A DNA stretch of 64,000 nt from Zygnema cylindricum (GCA_037447655.1 JBBHKE010002789.1:124001-188000), one strand, 5' to 3'. Shown: positions 41,300 through 53,760, numbered from the stretch's first letter. The notes: a model not told the origin generated them from the sequence alone. Program-made: numbers and translations.

Positions 41300-43377
41300 A
41301 TGGCTCCTCAGAGTCTGATTTACAGTTTTGTCGCTCGTGGAAAGGCTGTGCTTGCCGAATATTCCGCTTATGCAGGAAATTTTAATCAGGTAGCTGTGCA
41401 GTGTCTGGATCGGCTGCCTCCTGAAAACAAGAAGGCTTCTTACAGTCGAGATGGTTTTGCGTTTAATTTTCAGACAGACAATGGCTTCAGTAAGTTTCAT
41501 CTCCTCCGCTAGTTTGCTTGTAGCAGTCATTTTTTAACTTCTTATCATGAATCCTCCCTAGGAGTAGGTGCTTTTCTAAGTTCATTTCTTTCTCGTCTTT
41601 GTTTTTGATGTTTGATCCGGATTCTCTTTGTTGTAAATCTGAAGATTGTTGCTCTCTCTGATATGATATGGTTGTGTTCTGAAAGCCTTATGTTTATGGT
41701 ACATCAAGCACAAAGTTCTGCATAATCTACTGTACGGGAGGAGACTGACTTGCCATAAAGCATTTCCAAAAGGTTTTTTGGTAATTTCATATGCATAGAG
41801 ATTAAGCAATTAGAATTTCTACTTTCAAAGTTTGACATGTTTGTCCTGAAACAGCTCATGCCGCAGTCAGTTACATCATGAATGCGGAATTTTTTCGGGC
41901 ACATGTCTGCAATGAGTGATAGGCACATTTGATCAGGTATTGTCTGATTGTACTATGCCCTGCTGCGACTGAAGATAATAGCTGCAATTTCTTTTGCTGA
42001 CAAGGAACTATCTTGTCTCATTTGCAGCATACTGTCTCGTGACCGAGGATGGCTTTTCCCGAGCTGTTGCTTTTGCTTTCCTTAACAGGATCCGTGAGGA
42101 TTTCGTTTCCCGTTTTGGTGGTGGGAAGGCTGAATCGGCTTTTGAGCATTCTCTTGATCGCCACTATGGGTATGTATATGCTTAGGACCTTTCCAGTATC
42201 TGCATTGTTCATGAGTCCGGCTTTTTTTCGCAATTATGTTTGTTTTCCTTGCAATCTGGTAGAAGTGGAGAGCGCGCTAAGTTGAGAATGTGCAACTGAA
42301 AAACAGAAGCTGTTTCAACCCCACTTGTGCTATTTGATACAGGATGTGAGGGTAAAAAGAGATTCTCGGGTTTGTGATGGCTTTTGTCTTTCTAGTCATG
42401 CATTACCTAGTATATTGGCTTCTTACCGTTGTGAATAGACAGTGGTCTGGCAGTTAGGTTTACTGTTGATTAGAGAGGGAGTTTTGGTAGATTGCTTACA
42501 TTCTGAAAAGGGTTATAATTTGAGGAAGGTGAGTGCCATTCTCTTGTTATGTTTAATTTTTACCGCCCATAGTTTGGCTCTTGATGCTAGTCAACCCTGA
42601 ACAAGGTAGGTCAACAATCATGACATTCTGTCTCTCCATGGTTAACAGGCCTAAGTTGAAGGAAGAAATGGAATACTGTGAAAAGAATCCGGGTGAAGTG
42701 GAGAAGGTATCACGCTTGGGCGAACAGGTGAAGGAGGTGAAGAGTGTGATGCTGAACAACATAGACTCGGTAAAAGTCTTCTCCTACACCTTGCTTTGTA
42801 TTATGTCTCTGGTTGAATTTTGCTTTCATTACCAGCGAATTAGCCTTTCTCTTACCATTTTCTTGCCATGGGCGCTAAATAACGGTTATGGGGACTCATT
42901 TTGAGGTTTAGGTGATGAGTCGCGGGATTCGGTTGGAGACGCTAACTGACAAAACAGATGAGCTTCGTAATGATGTAAGTGGTGGTGTTTTTTTGCTATA
43001 ACCATTGCAACTATGGCGAAGTTTATAAGTGTCGTTGATGTGGATCTTTTTGGCTTTTCCTTATCATCATATTTGGTACTACTACAGTCCCGTCAGTTTG
43101 CTCTTATACTAATATGTCTGATATTGAACACTGGATTTTTTTGCAGGCTGAGCATTTCCGTGTGACAGGAAATAGAATTAAACGGAAGATGTGGTACGAT
43201 AATTTGAAGGCAAAGATGCTTGTGATTGCCCTTCTTGTGGTTCTCGCCCTCGTCATTTGGGTCTCTGTGTGTCGAGGCTTTACCTGTAGCAGTGGCTCCA
43301 GCACTCCTGCAACTGCACTATCTCCTCCTCCTCCTCCTCCTCCTCCTCCTCCTCCTCCTCCTGTTGCTACACCATGA
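41300..43377 (+). CDS. Vesicle-associated R-SNARE, VAMP72-like, five exons
   Basis: Exons are 41300-41489, 42028-42169, 42649-42769, 42912-42974 and 43147-43377. All introns are GT-AG and the join gives 248 residues without a stop. Residues 1-110 are a longin domain (start MAPQSLIYSFVARGKAVLAE). Residues about 122-182 form the R-SNARE coiled coil with the zero-layer Arg near 155 (VMSRGIRLE) and KTDELR. A basic MW-containing juxtamembrane part (183-194) and one membrane span (about 196-214) follow. The protein would sit on secretory or endosomal vesicles and pair with Q-SNAREs at the plasma membrane or cell plate. Family members normally stop a few residues after the span; here a 30-residue tail follows with 13 prolines in a row. 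The start is the first ATG after an in-frame stop and matches the family N-terminus. Confidence 0.93.
43324..43362 (+). repeat. CCT microsatellite (13 units) coding for polyproline
   Basis: An uninterrupted (CCT)13 in the last exon of the VAMP72 gene encodes residues 232-244, on the lumenal/extracellular side of the membrane span. Its length should vary between individuals. Confidence 0.9.
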
Positions 43378-44525
43378 AAATAACTTGTGTTTCTTTTTTA
43401 GTAAGTATCCCCAAAGTTCTGACTGTGTTTGCGCGCTTACCAAGTTGAGGTTTTTGAGGAACAGTTAGTTATCTTTCGCAAGACTAAAATTTCAGAATCT
43501 GCTGTTTGATATATGGCTCATAATAAGTTGGAGGCGGAAGAGAGTCGTCGCTGAGACGTGCATTATGACAAAAAAGAGAGATGGATGTGATGATAGTAAC
43601 TTAAGAAGCTTTATAAGTTTGGGAAGAAGCAGTTGGTAAGGCAGTCTAGCAGCCTAGGGTGCTTTTGTGTAGCATCTTCATTACTCAAAAGTCGATTGAT
43701 AATAGTGAGAGGGAAAGCATGGTGTTAGAGAGTGAATAGTAGAGTGAAAAATTGGTCATTTCTAGGCTCATGACCCGTTTCTTTGTTTGCAATAATTTGG
43801 TGTTTAAAATAAAGAGGATGTGTTTTGGCGGCTATGTTGTGAAAAGTCGGGGATTCATCAGACTCGAGCATGGACAAAACTGAATCCCAAAACTGATTTT
43901 TTTTTTTTTTTTTTCGACTGGTTTAGGTCCAACAAAATGTCGACATCTGGCAACTGTACTACTTTGTTTATGACATACTTCATACTTTATACTTTATCTG
44001 TATGCCTCGGCACTCTACTGTCAATTAACGCTTGCCATAGTACTTCTTGTGTAGCAATATAGGGTGTGTTATATAGCCCGTGAAGTGAGGCTCTGTCCAC
44101 TCAGAGACATCTGGTATCCAGTACTGCATTTGTTCTCCCAATCCCAGGGAGTCCCTCAAATAGTCTTGTCTGTATTCCAGGCTTCATTTTATTGTTCCCA
44201 TTTCTTGTTCGTTTTATTTTGAGAATAACAACATTTTTTAGTAGTGTCAGATTTTAGCTCTGGTCCACAGTAATTTAGTCAACGAGGTTTCTCTCGTTAC
44301 TAATGGCTTTGGCCAACATGTTTTTTGAGACATTCCTTGGTAATCAGTTTTTTGTAAGACTAAAAGAAAGCAAGGTGGTAAACCATGTGATTGAGAATGT
44401 GGGGGGGGGGGGGGGGGAAATGTAAAGCAAAAAAACTGAAAGGAGAACAATTGGTAGCGAAAGGAAATTCAGCTCAAAAGAGGAAAACCAAAAGACAAGT
44501 TAAAAAATACAACAAAACAGCAAAC
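43378..44525. other. Downstream flank of VAMP72: 3' UTR and intergenic DNA
   Basis: No further gene. It contains a T run (about 43899-43914) and a G run (44401-44417), both likely assembly-sensitive. The polyadenylation site was not identified with confidence. Confidence 0.5.
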
Positions 44526-44719
44526 TACACTGTGAATCGGTATTATTGTTAATGTAATTTTTGTCACTTAAAAACATCTTTTCTCTGTACACATGCTGGA
44601 TTTTGGATCTAACGGTTGCGATTGAAAGGCAACATTCTCCGGTTTCGATTGGCAGTCAAAAGATAAAAGATGTTTCAAGTGGCAAAAAAAATTGAACACT
44701 AATAGCGATACACGGTCTA
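44526..44719. mobile_element. Short MITE 1, TA-flanked
   Basis: 194 bp. Imperfect terminal inverted repeats (ACACTGTGAATCGGTATTAT / complement of AGACCGTGTATCGCTATTAG) extend inward (CACTTAAAAACATCTTTT against AAAAGATGTTTCAAGTG). Almost the whole element folds back. The core word AATCTAACGGTTGCGATTGA... type is shared with MITE 2 at 45588-45797. Confidence 0.8.
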
Positions 44720-45587
44720 ATGCCCGAATGACGAGTAGAAGAAACTTGTCAGTCTTCTGAATGTTGAATACCGAGTAATCTTATGCAAGAGAGATAATCA
44801 GTGGTTGCTTTGTTCTGGTTGTATCAACGTCTAATTTACGCTCGGTTGACAAATCGAGTTGAAATTTAAGACAATATAGTTCACAAGTCTTGCGGAATTT
44901 TCTCAATAATTTTGTGTAAATTGTTCAAATTCAATTTGTTTAATCATGGGTTTGTGTGACATATGTTATAATCAATTGACAACGTGAACATATTCTAATG
45001 ATGAATGGTATGATATAATCATTATGTTTTATGGTGACTGATGGTGTCTCGAGTACTGTGGTCTACCCATCGCTGCCTGCTTAGAACATAAATTGTTAAA
45101 AATTTAGCCGCAGTGATTAGTATTTTACAGGGACATTGGGTGAGCCTTTCAAAACCTAAACTAGATCTGGCAAAGTTGATGAAAGGAAGATAATTCTTCT
45201 GTTTGCCGGGGTGAACATTACCGTTAATAGTTTAAATAGCATTGATTCGGTCGAGACTATTTCTGGCCAAAAATCACGAAATAGAGTTAACAACATTATT
45301 TAAGGACGTGGACTTCAACCTGGCATGTCTCCTTGCACTAAATTAGTATTATTCGTTCTAATTTCGCATTAACACTAATAAATCTTTAACGTTAATAACG
45401 ATGAGCGGTGTATAAGCACTACAAAGTCAGTTACATAGTTAGGTGTGTACGGTTGATTTTTAGGCATCTGAATAAATGTAGCAAAATATTATTTTGTGTT
45501 TCTTTTCTCACAACCGAGGCTGAGGTCGCAAAGCGGAACGATGGACTGTGCCAATAGAGCAAGCCGATTGGACTTAATTGAATGTAG
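44720..45587. other. Intergenic DNA with a stray MITE end
   Basis: No gene. Near 45393-45415, TTAATAACGATGAGCGGTGTA matches the right end of the TA-flanked MITEs, but no matching left end was found, so it is a truncated copy. Confidence 0.5.
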
Positions 45588-45797
45588 TACACCATGAATC
45601 ACTATTAGTGTTACTGTTTTTCTCGTCTCTTTTTTTCCGTACACGTGTCGGATTGTGAATCTAACGGTTGCGATTGAAAGATAATATTTTCAGCTTCCGA
45701 TTTGCTGCCTCAAATTGAGAATCGAACACATGTATACAGAGAAAAGATGTTTTAGCTGGTGAAAAAATGATTCACACTAATAGCGATTCACAGTGTA
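45588..45797. mobile_element. Short MITE 2, TA-flanked
   Basis: 210 bp with inverted ends (TACACCATGAATCACTATTA / complement of ACACTGTGAATCGCTATTAG), a second inward pair of arms and the same core as MITE 1. No coding capacity. Confidence 0.82.
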
Positions 45798-46214
45798 GTA
45801 CTTGCAGATTTACCACTTTCGGGTAATCGTTTAATACCGTACAACAACGGTCAACCGTAGTCCGAAAGGCCTTGTAATCTATAATGGAAGTGCATCCAGA
45901 CTTAAAAGTTGAGATTTTCTGTAAGAAAGCCAAGGTATATATGGAACTTTGCCTATTGTATAGGCAATCACCCAAATATTGGGTCAATCTAGAAGAAAGA
46001 GCATTTGAGCGCCGTAGGACCCTCACTACACCCCTAATCGTTATTAGTGTTGAAGTTTTTTTCGCCTTTTCGTACCCACTTGTGTCATTGACGATCTGAT
46101 GGTTGCTATTGGAAGGTAAGATTCCTACCTTTTTATTGGCAATCTCCGATTGACAATCCGAAAAGTGTTAACGGAGAAAAAGATGTTTTAAGTGGCGAAA
46201 AAAACTTTAACTAA

Positions 46215-46921
46215 TGCCTGTTCTCCATTAGGTGGTCCCAGTAAACATGCGGAGACGTCCATTTCCAGTGTTTACTGGCATGGCGTTCCATTATGTTATG
46301 TCGTGCCAGTGCCCATCGTTTCTCAATTATGATTGGCGCCACATAGGTTAGTTTTCATATTCTTAAAATCTAAAAATATTTTTCAAACTGAAAATCTGTA
46401 CATAATTTTTGTACGAGCAGAGGTAATTAATGATTCATACGATTTTTTTGCGACCAAATTTTAATTTTGAAATTGAAAATCAAAATTTCGAAACGTAATG
46501 GCAAAAAGGCGCCGCAAATTTTGAAGGTCAGCGGATGTTAGAAGGAGTGTGCGAGGATATTTCGGTCGACCTGCATACACCGTGGCGGAAGGCACATGGC
46601 GTGTACGACGCGTTCGTTTCTCATCGCCTGTTCGTGGTGGATATTTTTTTACTTTCCACGTGTACCAATGGTACGCGACCAGTGTGAAGAAACTCTCCTC
46701 GCCGAGGAGAGTCTCTTCACACTGTACGATGTGCGCGATTGCTTTCACGAATCTAAAACATTGAAAAATCTAACGGTCGATACTTACCCTTATAATATTG
46801 GAGCCATCCAGTTAACATGTTTCGTCATGTTCCGTCTGCCAAAAAAAAATGGTACGAATCTGTACGAAATCGTGTGGTGTCCAGTAAACAACCCCACTTT
46901 TCCTCTAATGGAAGTTCACCC
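46215..46921. mobile_element. Small element nested in MITE 3, TAA target site
   Basis: It is flanked by TAA (46212-46214 and 46922-46924). Its ends pair imperfectly (TTCTCCATTAGGTGG against CTTCCATTAGAGGA inverted). A 3-bp TAA duplication with G-rich ends suggests a PIF/Harbinger-type MITE. It contains the 43-bp hairpin at 46681-46723. Assignment is tentative. Confidence 0.55.
46681..46723. repeat. Near-perfect 43-bp hairpin
   Basis: Arms of 21 bp (AGTGTGAAGAAACTCTCCTCG and its complement with one mismatch) with a one-base centre. It is the strongest short palindrome seen in the host part of the window. It sits inside the nested element and may be an element-derived fold-back or small-RNA source. 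Confidence 0.85.
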
Positions 46922-46940
46922 TAATAACGATTAGCGGTGT

Positions 46941-47539
46941 GGCACTCCGCCTAGATCAGTTCGGTTAGGTTCACTTAAGTTTGCCATTCTTTTGGTCCAA
47001 ACGGGACTAAACAATTTACAACCTATTCGGGAACGAAACCAAACCATTGGAATTTGGCGAATCACACAGCTCAAACTGCTATTAATCTTCTAAAAATTTG
47101 AAAAATGTATTGTTTTGTACAAGAATCGTACATTAGTACGCTATTTTTTTATACTGCTATTCAGATTTACTTTTAGGAATATTACTTTTCACTATCTTAT
47201 TACCATATGTTCGAACACCCGTTCAATGGGTTCAGCGTGATCGAGCATATTTTGAATGCCTTTAAAAATTGACAGAACCAAATCAAACTGTTAAAAACTA
47301 ATAGGCAAGAAAATAGGGAAACCATGGCATAAATTTGTGGAATTAATGGCGTCGTCGCTATCACAAGTGAGCATGACGTCGAAATGTCACAAACCCTAGA
47401 CATCTACAATGTCACAAGAAAATAAACGCCTACAACCGTCGCTATTTTCTAAACGTCACCAATTGTCGCGAGTTTTGAAGTCTTCAACAACACTTACAAA
47501 TTACACCCACGTCTTCATCTGTCACAATTTAATGTACAG
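46941..47539. other. Intergenic DNA, nothing recognised
   Basis: About 600 bp, AT-rich, no supported frame or repeat. Confidence 0.5.
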
Positions 47540-48044
47540 TACACCGTGAATCGTAACTAGAGTTATGTACGCTAATTACGTCACCCCAAATTTTGACTCT
47601 ATCACCGTAAATAGAGTACATTATTCTAAATTATTATTTACATTGTTGAAGGTACTTTTTGAATGAGAGTTAATAACTCTAATACAGTGTCGTTTTAAAT
47701 AGTGTGGCCTACGGTAACCATGCAAAATTGTGCTTTATTAAGTAAAAAAGTACAAATAATGATTTAATACAGGCCGGTATCATGTAACTTCGTTTTAACA
47801 AACCACGTAGTGCAAACGTCATAATGACATGAAACTGTAGGTTTTGTCACATTCTATATTTGTACATAACTTACAGTAGATATATTCAGCGCCCAAATTT
47901 ACGCCCGAATTAGAGTTATTGATAAGTTAGAGTAATTTTATTTTTTAAAAGGGTCGATTACCCAAAATAGAGTTAATAACTCTAAATTTTTTTTCGTTTT
48001 TTTACTCTAATTATTTCTTTACTCTAATAACGATTCGCGGTGTA
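47540..48044. mobile_element. MITE, relative of the copy inside Cop7
   Basis: About 500 bp between TA dinucleotides. Ends CACCGTGAATCGTAACTAGA and its near-complement (TAATAACGATTCGCGGTG). Homologous throughout to 36857-37475, including the internal block TCGTTTTAAATAGTGTGG and AATAATGATTTAATACA. Confidence 0.83.
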
Positions 48045-48964
48045 CTGCAACAATTTCGCTGCCAAACATCAAAACACTCTGAAAAGTACTATAAGAATCT
48101 TTGCTAAAAAACAAAGTAAAGGTCAAGTTCAATCAGTCGAAAAGTGGGGTAGTTTACAGAATTCTGCGGCTATCCGTACCAACCCGTATCGCTTATTTTG
48201 TTTTTATACGCGAAACAACATTACAGAGAATCTTGCCAATCCTCTTCGAAGGTTTGGGAGGTAATAATGACTGTCAGATGTTCATTTGCGAGGCGTTCGC
48301 TTCATTTTTCTCTGTAGCTGCCATGTACCGAGGTGGGTAGGCAGATACAGAAAAAAATTAATCGTGACACGTTGGACGAATAAGCTACATGTCACGATGG
48401 AAAACCAACAAAAAATGACGAAATTTGCACATGGTATGTTCTTTTCAAAATGCAACTGAAAATTAAAAAAATAATCTCGAAACGGTCCTTCGTCCCATTG
48501 TTTCTAGCAACGCTCTTTCGTCACACTATTTCCGACAAAGGATTTTCGTCATGTTCGAAAACAGGAACCCTAAATGAGCTAGCGTAAAATACTTGCTTCT
48601 GCAAAAAGTACAAAAGTTCTCTCGTATTATAACCTGGTACACAGGTATATGGTACGCAAGTGAAGATTTGAAGTGAATTTGTCGGTGTGAAGATTTTTAA
48701 AAATTTTAAAGACACTGTCAAAACCCACGTGGTGCCACTCAATGTATAACACGTGGTTTAAAGACTCTTCGTGATGGAACATCGACTCAAATAACCTGGC
48801 CCGTAGAGTTGGCCGTACGATTACAAAAATGACTTATTGAAATTGACCCTAATAAGACTAAATTTCATTTACATGAAACATGCCCTAAGTGCATTATTCT
48901 TCATATCGTTTACAAAAGATCTTTCGTTGAAGCAAAAAACTTCCTGGTTGGTAATGGACAGCAT
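48045..48964. other. Intergenic DNA, nothing recognised
   Basis: 920 bp. Short overlapping frames only (for example 48101-48340), none resembling a known protein. Confidence 0.5.
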
Positions 48965-49551
48965 TGTAGAAATTAATGGTTCTTTTAGTATTTTTTAGGT
49001 CTAAAATGAAATGCATAAAAGAAGCCAAGGTAGTCTGCCTCTAACTCCTCCCTTCAGCTCCCACACTTGTCGTAGTCACTGAAGGTTAAAGAGGGAGCTA
49101 AAGCCATGGCTGCCTATGTTGACTAGAGATAGAGAGACCTATTGTCGAGAGATAGAGAGACAGGCGGTAGATTTTGGTAGGTTTACCAAAATGTACTTGA
49201 CAGACCCAGGATATGATCTTGGTACCTACCGTCCGTCAAGCTAGCAATAGCCGGTAGCTTTATCCTAGAGTGTAGGATCGGTGCTGAGACATATAGGGTT
49301 TGAAAGATATTTCAAGATGTACGATTACATAAATTCATCTAACGCCGCGAACAAACATGCAACATAGACACGATTATAATATACGTAAGGCGTACAGTAC
49401 TTCGCGAAATGAATACCGCGCATTTTGTTTCGATGGCTAAACAAATATCGCGCATTGATTTTCGACGGCTATAATCAAATGCCGGTTTTGATCGAACGGC
49501 CACGATAAGTGCCGAGATTGCGGAATATGCGCTTTGGCGTTTTTTTGTCAA
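48965..49551 (+). repeat. Family I LTR, U3 part, truncated by Cop10
   Basis: It starts TGTAGAAATTAATGG and carries the U3 hairpin (near 49045-49100) and antisense tRNA-like block (near 49200-49260). It stops where the family II LTR of Cop10 begins. No PPT lies before it, so this side is a true LTR edge next to host DNA. Confidence 0.85.
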
Positions 49552-50524
49552 TGCAATTGTTCTACAACCACATTAGTAGGATGAGAGCCAGCAGCAGTAG
49601 TAGTGGAAGTAGACATCTAAAACAGAAGCTATCAAGCACCCTACTCAAAAGCCAACTTCAATATATAATAGAATGCAACTCAGTGATCTATGCACAGTCA
49701 AATTCTGCATAACAATAGTAAACACAGTGTAGAATCACTCCACAAAGTTTAAACTCAATTAATCCAGCTAACCATAAGATATTCACACTGCAGATTCACA
49801 AAAACTGCCTTAGTTGATTAATATCCCAAGACTTCGATAATCATAAATTGTCTAAGTCCTAAATTATATACTCACAGTGAGAATCTACTGGTCACTCTAA
49901 TTTAAGTGACTGTACTACAGTACTGACCTATGCTACGACAAAGTACTAAAACGAGTACTTCAAAAATCTAATTTTGCCATCTCTCTAAATCTGAATAGTG
50001 CGAAACTATTTTAAATTAGCTAAACTACAAATCCTTGTTTCCAGATTTTTACAAATAGAAGATCGTACATTAAATGTTCGTGACGCTTAGTCAGTAGTGG
50101 TCCATACCATCTGGCTAACTGTTGTCGTGTAGTACGAAGCACCTGATACCGTCCAAATGTGCTTCGTCATTTGTGGTCCCTTCTGAATCACGTCCGTTAA
50201 TTCGATGTCAATTAACGGCCTCTTCTTAGCTGACTGTACCATGCTTTTCCAGATATGCGGCGTGCACTCCGTCCGTTCGATTTCATCAATCTGCCCGTTA
50301 ATCTCCCGACACGTGTAACTGGTCATCGGCGCCACTCCGTAAAACCTGCAATACCTTTTTCTCGTCGATGCGTGTCCAACTGACTGTACAGTACACTCTC
50401 TTAGTCTTTTGTTACTTTAACACTATTTGAGGTAAGTATTACAGGTTTTCATTTTCCAAAATATTTTGAGTTCTTAATTCGTCCTCACAGCTCTATCTAT
50501 TGAGTAAAAATTTCTAATTTCAAC
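49552..50524 (-). repeat. Cop10 3' LTR
   Basis: About 973 bp. It starts TGTTGAAATTAG in element sense at 50524 and ends ...GTAGAACAATTGCA near 49552. It carries the orphan Gag start (ATG, then Ser/Thr-rich codons) near 49615. Confidence 0.87.
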
Positions 50525-51913
50525 ACTCCCCTAAATCTTTAAACTCACTCACTCACTCAGCTCAATAGCCTTTCTATAAAACTGTAACTTAGGAGCTGGA
50601 AGGGGTTTGGTTAGCATATTAGCAACCATTTTCTCATCCGGTAAATAACAACATTTTAACACTCTTGCAAGTACCTTTTCTCTCACAAAATGAAGTCTGA
50701 CATCCATGTGCTTGCTCTTAAAATGATGACTCGAGTTAGTAGCAATAGTAATGGCTGCCTAGTTATCACACCCAAATAATCTGTGGACATGCCTGCATGT
50801 ATCTAGGTTTTTGCAAAATGGACTTAACCCATAGGAGTTCTTTGAGTGCAGAAGCTGCCGCCATGTACAGTGACTCCATTGTAGACTATGTTCTAACCTT
50901 TTGCTGCTTGCTGCTCAGCAGCAAGTTCCATCTCTGATCTTTAGGACAAAGCCGGTTGTGGATTTTGGCATATCACCATAGTTGGCGTCACTCCAAGTCT
51001 GCTTTTTCACTTCTCCTCCTCTGAGTACCAGCTTAAGATCTCGAGTACCTGCAAGGTATCTCAAAACTCTTTTTGCAGCTTCCCAGACTGCCCTCTTAGG
51101 ATTTTGCAAACTTCTACTTAGGACTCCTACAGCTGCTGCAATGTCAGGTCTCGCACAATTCTTGAAGTATATGAGACTTCCTACTACCTGTCTATTCGTT
51201 TTTTAAGCCATAAACTCTTCCTCCCCTGACTCTAAGCTCTCAGTAACCATTATGCCTGAGTTTGACTCACTTCCATCAAGCTTTTGTCTGAATTCAATGG
51301 GAGTTACAGATCCTTTTACATCTTTCATTTCAAATTTTTCGAGCATATTACTTATTGCTACCTTTTGGGTTAACATAATGAGCTTTCTGTTTCTGTCTCT
51401 CTCTACCTATATTCCTAAGATATATTTAGATTCACCAAGGTCCTTCATCTCGAACCTGGACCTTAAAGCCGTTTTAATACAATTTATCTCATCCATAGAC
51501 TTGCTTATTAAAAGAAAGTCATCCACATAGACAGCAATATACAGAATCCCATCCTCCCCTTGCAATACATACACTGAATTATTTGAACTAATCCTTTGAA
51601 ATCTTAGTCCAGTACGAAATACATATAGTTTTACGTTCCATTGTTCGGGGGCTTGTTTCAGCCCATACAAAGATTTTATTAGTTTTTAGGCTAAGTTTTC
51701 TTTTCCTTTATCTGCATACATCTCTAGTTGGTTCATGTATATGGTTTCCTCTAACTCTCCGTGCAAGAAGGCAGTCTTAACGTCCATCTGATGGACTTCC
51801 ATGTTTTCTATAGTAGCCAAACTTAGTAAGATTCTGACAGTTGGAAATCTGACAACTAGAGAGAAGGTTTCCTCAAGGCTTTCCTGCCCTGAGGAAGATC
51901 CACCAGCTCCCAC
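50525..51913 (-). pseudogene. Cop10 RT-RNase H
   Basis: 51913-51686 and 51670-51407 cover RT from [16 protein letters not shown] through MDVKTAFLHGELEETIYM and LKQAPEQWNVKL to the YVDD box (AVYVDDFLL, near 51520-51545). 51400-51109 has many stops. 51109-50915 and onward give the RNase H start and body (SDANYGD). Frameshifts near 51680, 51405 and 50920 break it. Confidence 0.87.
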
Positions 51914-53190
51914 ATCTGCGCCTTCATGATGGACTTCATTTCGTTGTTTACCGCCTCGATCTAGTGATTTCTCTCTGGTGATGAGAAGTCTTCCTGAATT
52001 GTTAACGGTTCCGTTGTAGCTCCGGAGAAAGCAAAATGTGAGCTTGCTTGCAGACGGATGCTAGTTCTTCTTCCCCCCGGAAATTCTGACGCTGAAATTG
52101 TCGGCAACCTGCGATTTGTTTTCCTGTTCTGAGTTGTTCAGGTGCCGAAACTAGATCTGGATTTGCTGATTCTTCATGTGTAGGAAGTGGTGTAGATGCT
52201 GGTGCCAAATTTGGTTCTGCAGCAGGTGTTGCATCCGGTAGAGGGATCTATGGAGATGTAGTTGTAGCCGGTGACTGTGACTGAAAATAAACAAGTTGAG
52301 TATGTTGAAAGATCACATACTCATGTACCTTTCCTGTTTGTTCACTTTCTGTGTTTGTGAACAGATAAACCGAATCCTTTTCATCCATCAATTGTATATT
52401 TCTACATACAATGAGTTTCTTCTTCTCTAAGACATACACCCTATAACCCTTTGCATTGTCATCATATCCCATAAAGATTCGAGGTAAGCCCTTAGCCTAC
52501 ATTTTCCATCTAGTCTTCGATGTGTCCAAGACAAAACATTTGCTGCCAAATACTCTAAAGTGACTAACATCCGGTTTCATTGCTGTTCAAAGTTCATACG
52601 GTGTAGTCTTAACCGATCTAGATGCAATTCTCTTTTTAATATAAACAGCACAATTGAGTGCTTCAGCCCAGAATTTCAAATCTAAACATTTGTTTGCAAG
52701 CATAAACCTAGCACTTTCTATTACAATTCTATTTAGTCTTTCAGATACACCATTCTGTTCCGTTGTGTACGGAACTGTCAGGTTGTGAGTGATACCTTCC
52801 TAAAGGAGAAACTGTTCGAACTCTTTTGAAGTATATTCTCCTCTGTTGTCCGATCTAAGTGCTAGGATCAGAACTCCATGCAGCTTTTCTGCCCATGACT
52901 TATAGTGCTTCAAGTGTGTAAACACTTGATTCTTATGCTGCATTAGGTAGACTCTTGTGAACCTCGAGTAGTCATCAGTGAATGTAACCATATAGTGGAC
53001 ACCTCCAGCTGATGGAACTTGTGATGGACCGAGAACATCCGAGTGGATAAGTTGTAGAACTTTGTCCAATCTGTGGTCAGATTGCTGTGGAAAAGGTAAT
53101 ATGTGGATCTTTCCAAGTGAGCATCCATCGCATGATTTCACAGGCTGAGAAGTAAGAGAAACACCCTCAACCTTTCCTGAATTCAACATC
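51914..53190 (-). pseudogene. Cop10 integrase and linker
   Basis: 53189-52800 is a 129-codon open frame with the CDGCSLGK zinc half, the first catalytic Asp (IHSDVLGPS, near 53035) and the second (LRSDNRGEYTS, near 52840). The Glu motif lies in a shifted frame near 52740. 52472-52248 is the C-terminus (MGYDDNAKGYRVYV). The linker to RT (52247-51914) is degenerate. Target joining would be its role. Confidence 0.86.
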
Positions 53191-53760
53191 TTTTGTAAGC
53201 TATCATAATTGACATGGCCTAATCTCTTATGCCATAGTTCATTGACAAATGATACACTAGAATAAGAACATCATTTTCTTTTTATTCAGCCAAATCCATC
53301 CTATACATCTTGCTTGCATCTCTAGTTTGTGTCATTGCAACTTTACCTAGTTTGGTAACAACCTGCCTACCTCCTTTGAGGATTACATCAAAGCCTTTGC
53401 TCTCTACCAAAGAAGTAGAAAATAGATTCTTTTTGAATTGTGGTACATATAACACATTGTGAAGAGTTCTTTCTACAAACTTTCCCCCCACAGCTACCAT
53501 TAACGATACATCACCCTGTGTTGAAGTATGCACACTCATGCCGCAGGCATAGTTAGATGTTCATGGGAGTTGTCGCCTAGAGGTTGGAAATATTTGATTT
53601 TTTCCAACACATGTGTGCCGAAGCTCCAGTATCCATGATCCATCATGTATCTCTTTGACCCTCCATAGCTGCCGCCATTGCGAATAATTCTGTTTCTTCA
53701 CTTTCAGCATAAGACAATGGATTATCTTCTTCAGTTGTGGAACCGGAGAAGAGAGCACTT
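53191..53760 (-). pseudogene. Cop10 protease/GAG-pre
   Basis: 53539-53282 encodes VERTLHNVLYVPQFKKNLFS and the following strand. The active-site part lies in 53758-53561 in a shifted frame. Broken. Confidence 0.8.

Larger units (their letters stand above)
46027..46940. mobile_element. Short MITE 3, split by another small element
   Basis: The left part 46027-46214 (CTACACCCCTAATCGTTATT, same core and second arm as MITEs 1-2) and the right end 46922-46940 (TAATAACGATTAGCGGTG) belong together. A 707-bp insertion separates them. Confidence 0.78.

Noticed and set aside
42553-42762. Minus-strand frame across VAMP72 exon 3
   Set aside because: Shadow of the real exon, whose splice sites and family match are clear.
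44401-44417. Run of 17 G as a possible G-quadruplex signal
   Set aside because: A single homopolymer next to another (T run near 43900) in AT-rich DNA; more likely slippage or sequencing length error than a designed element.
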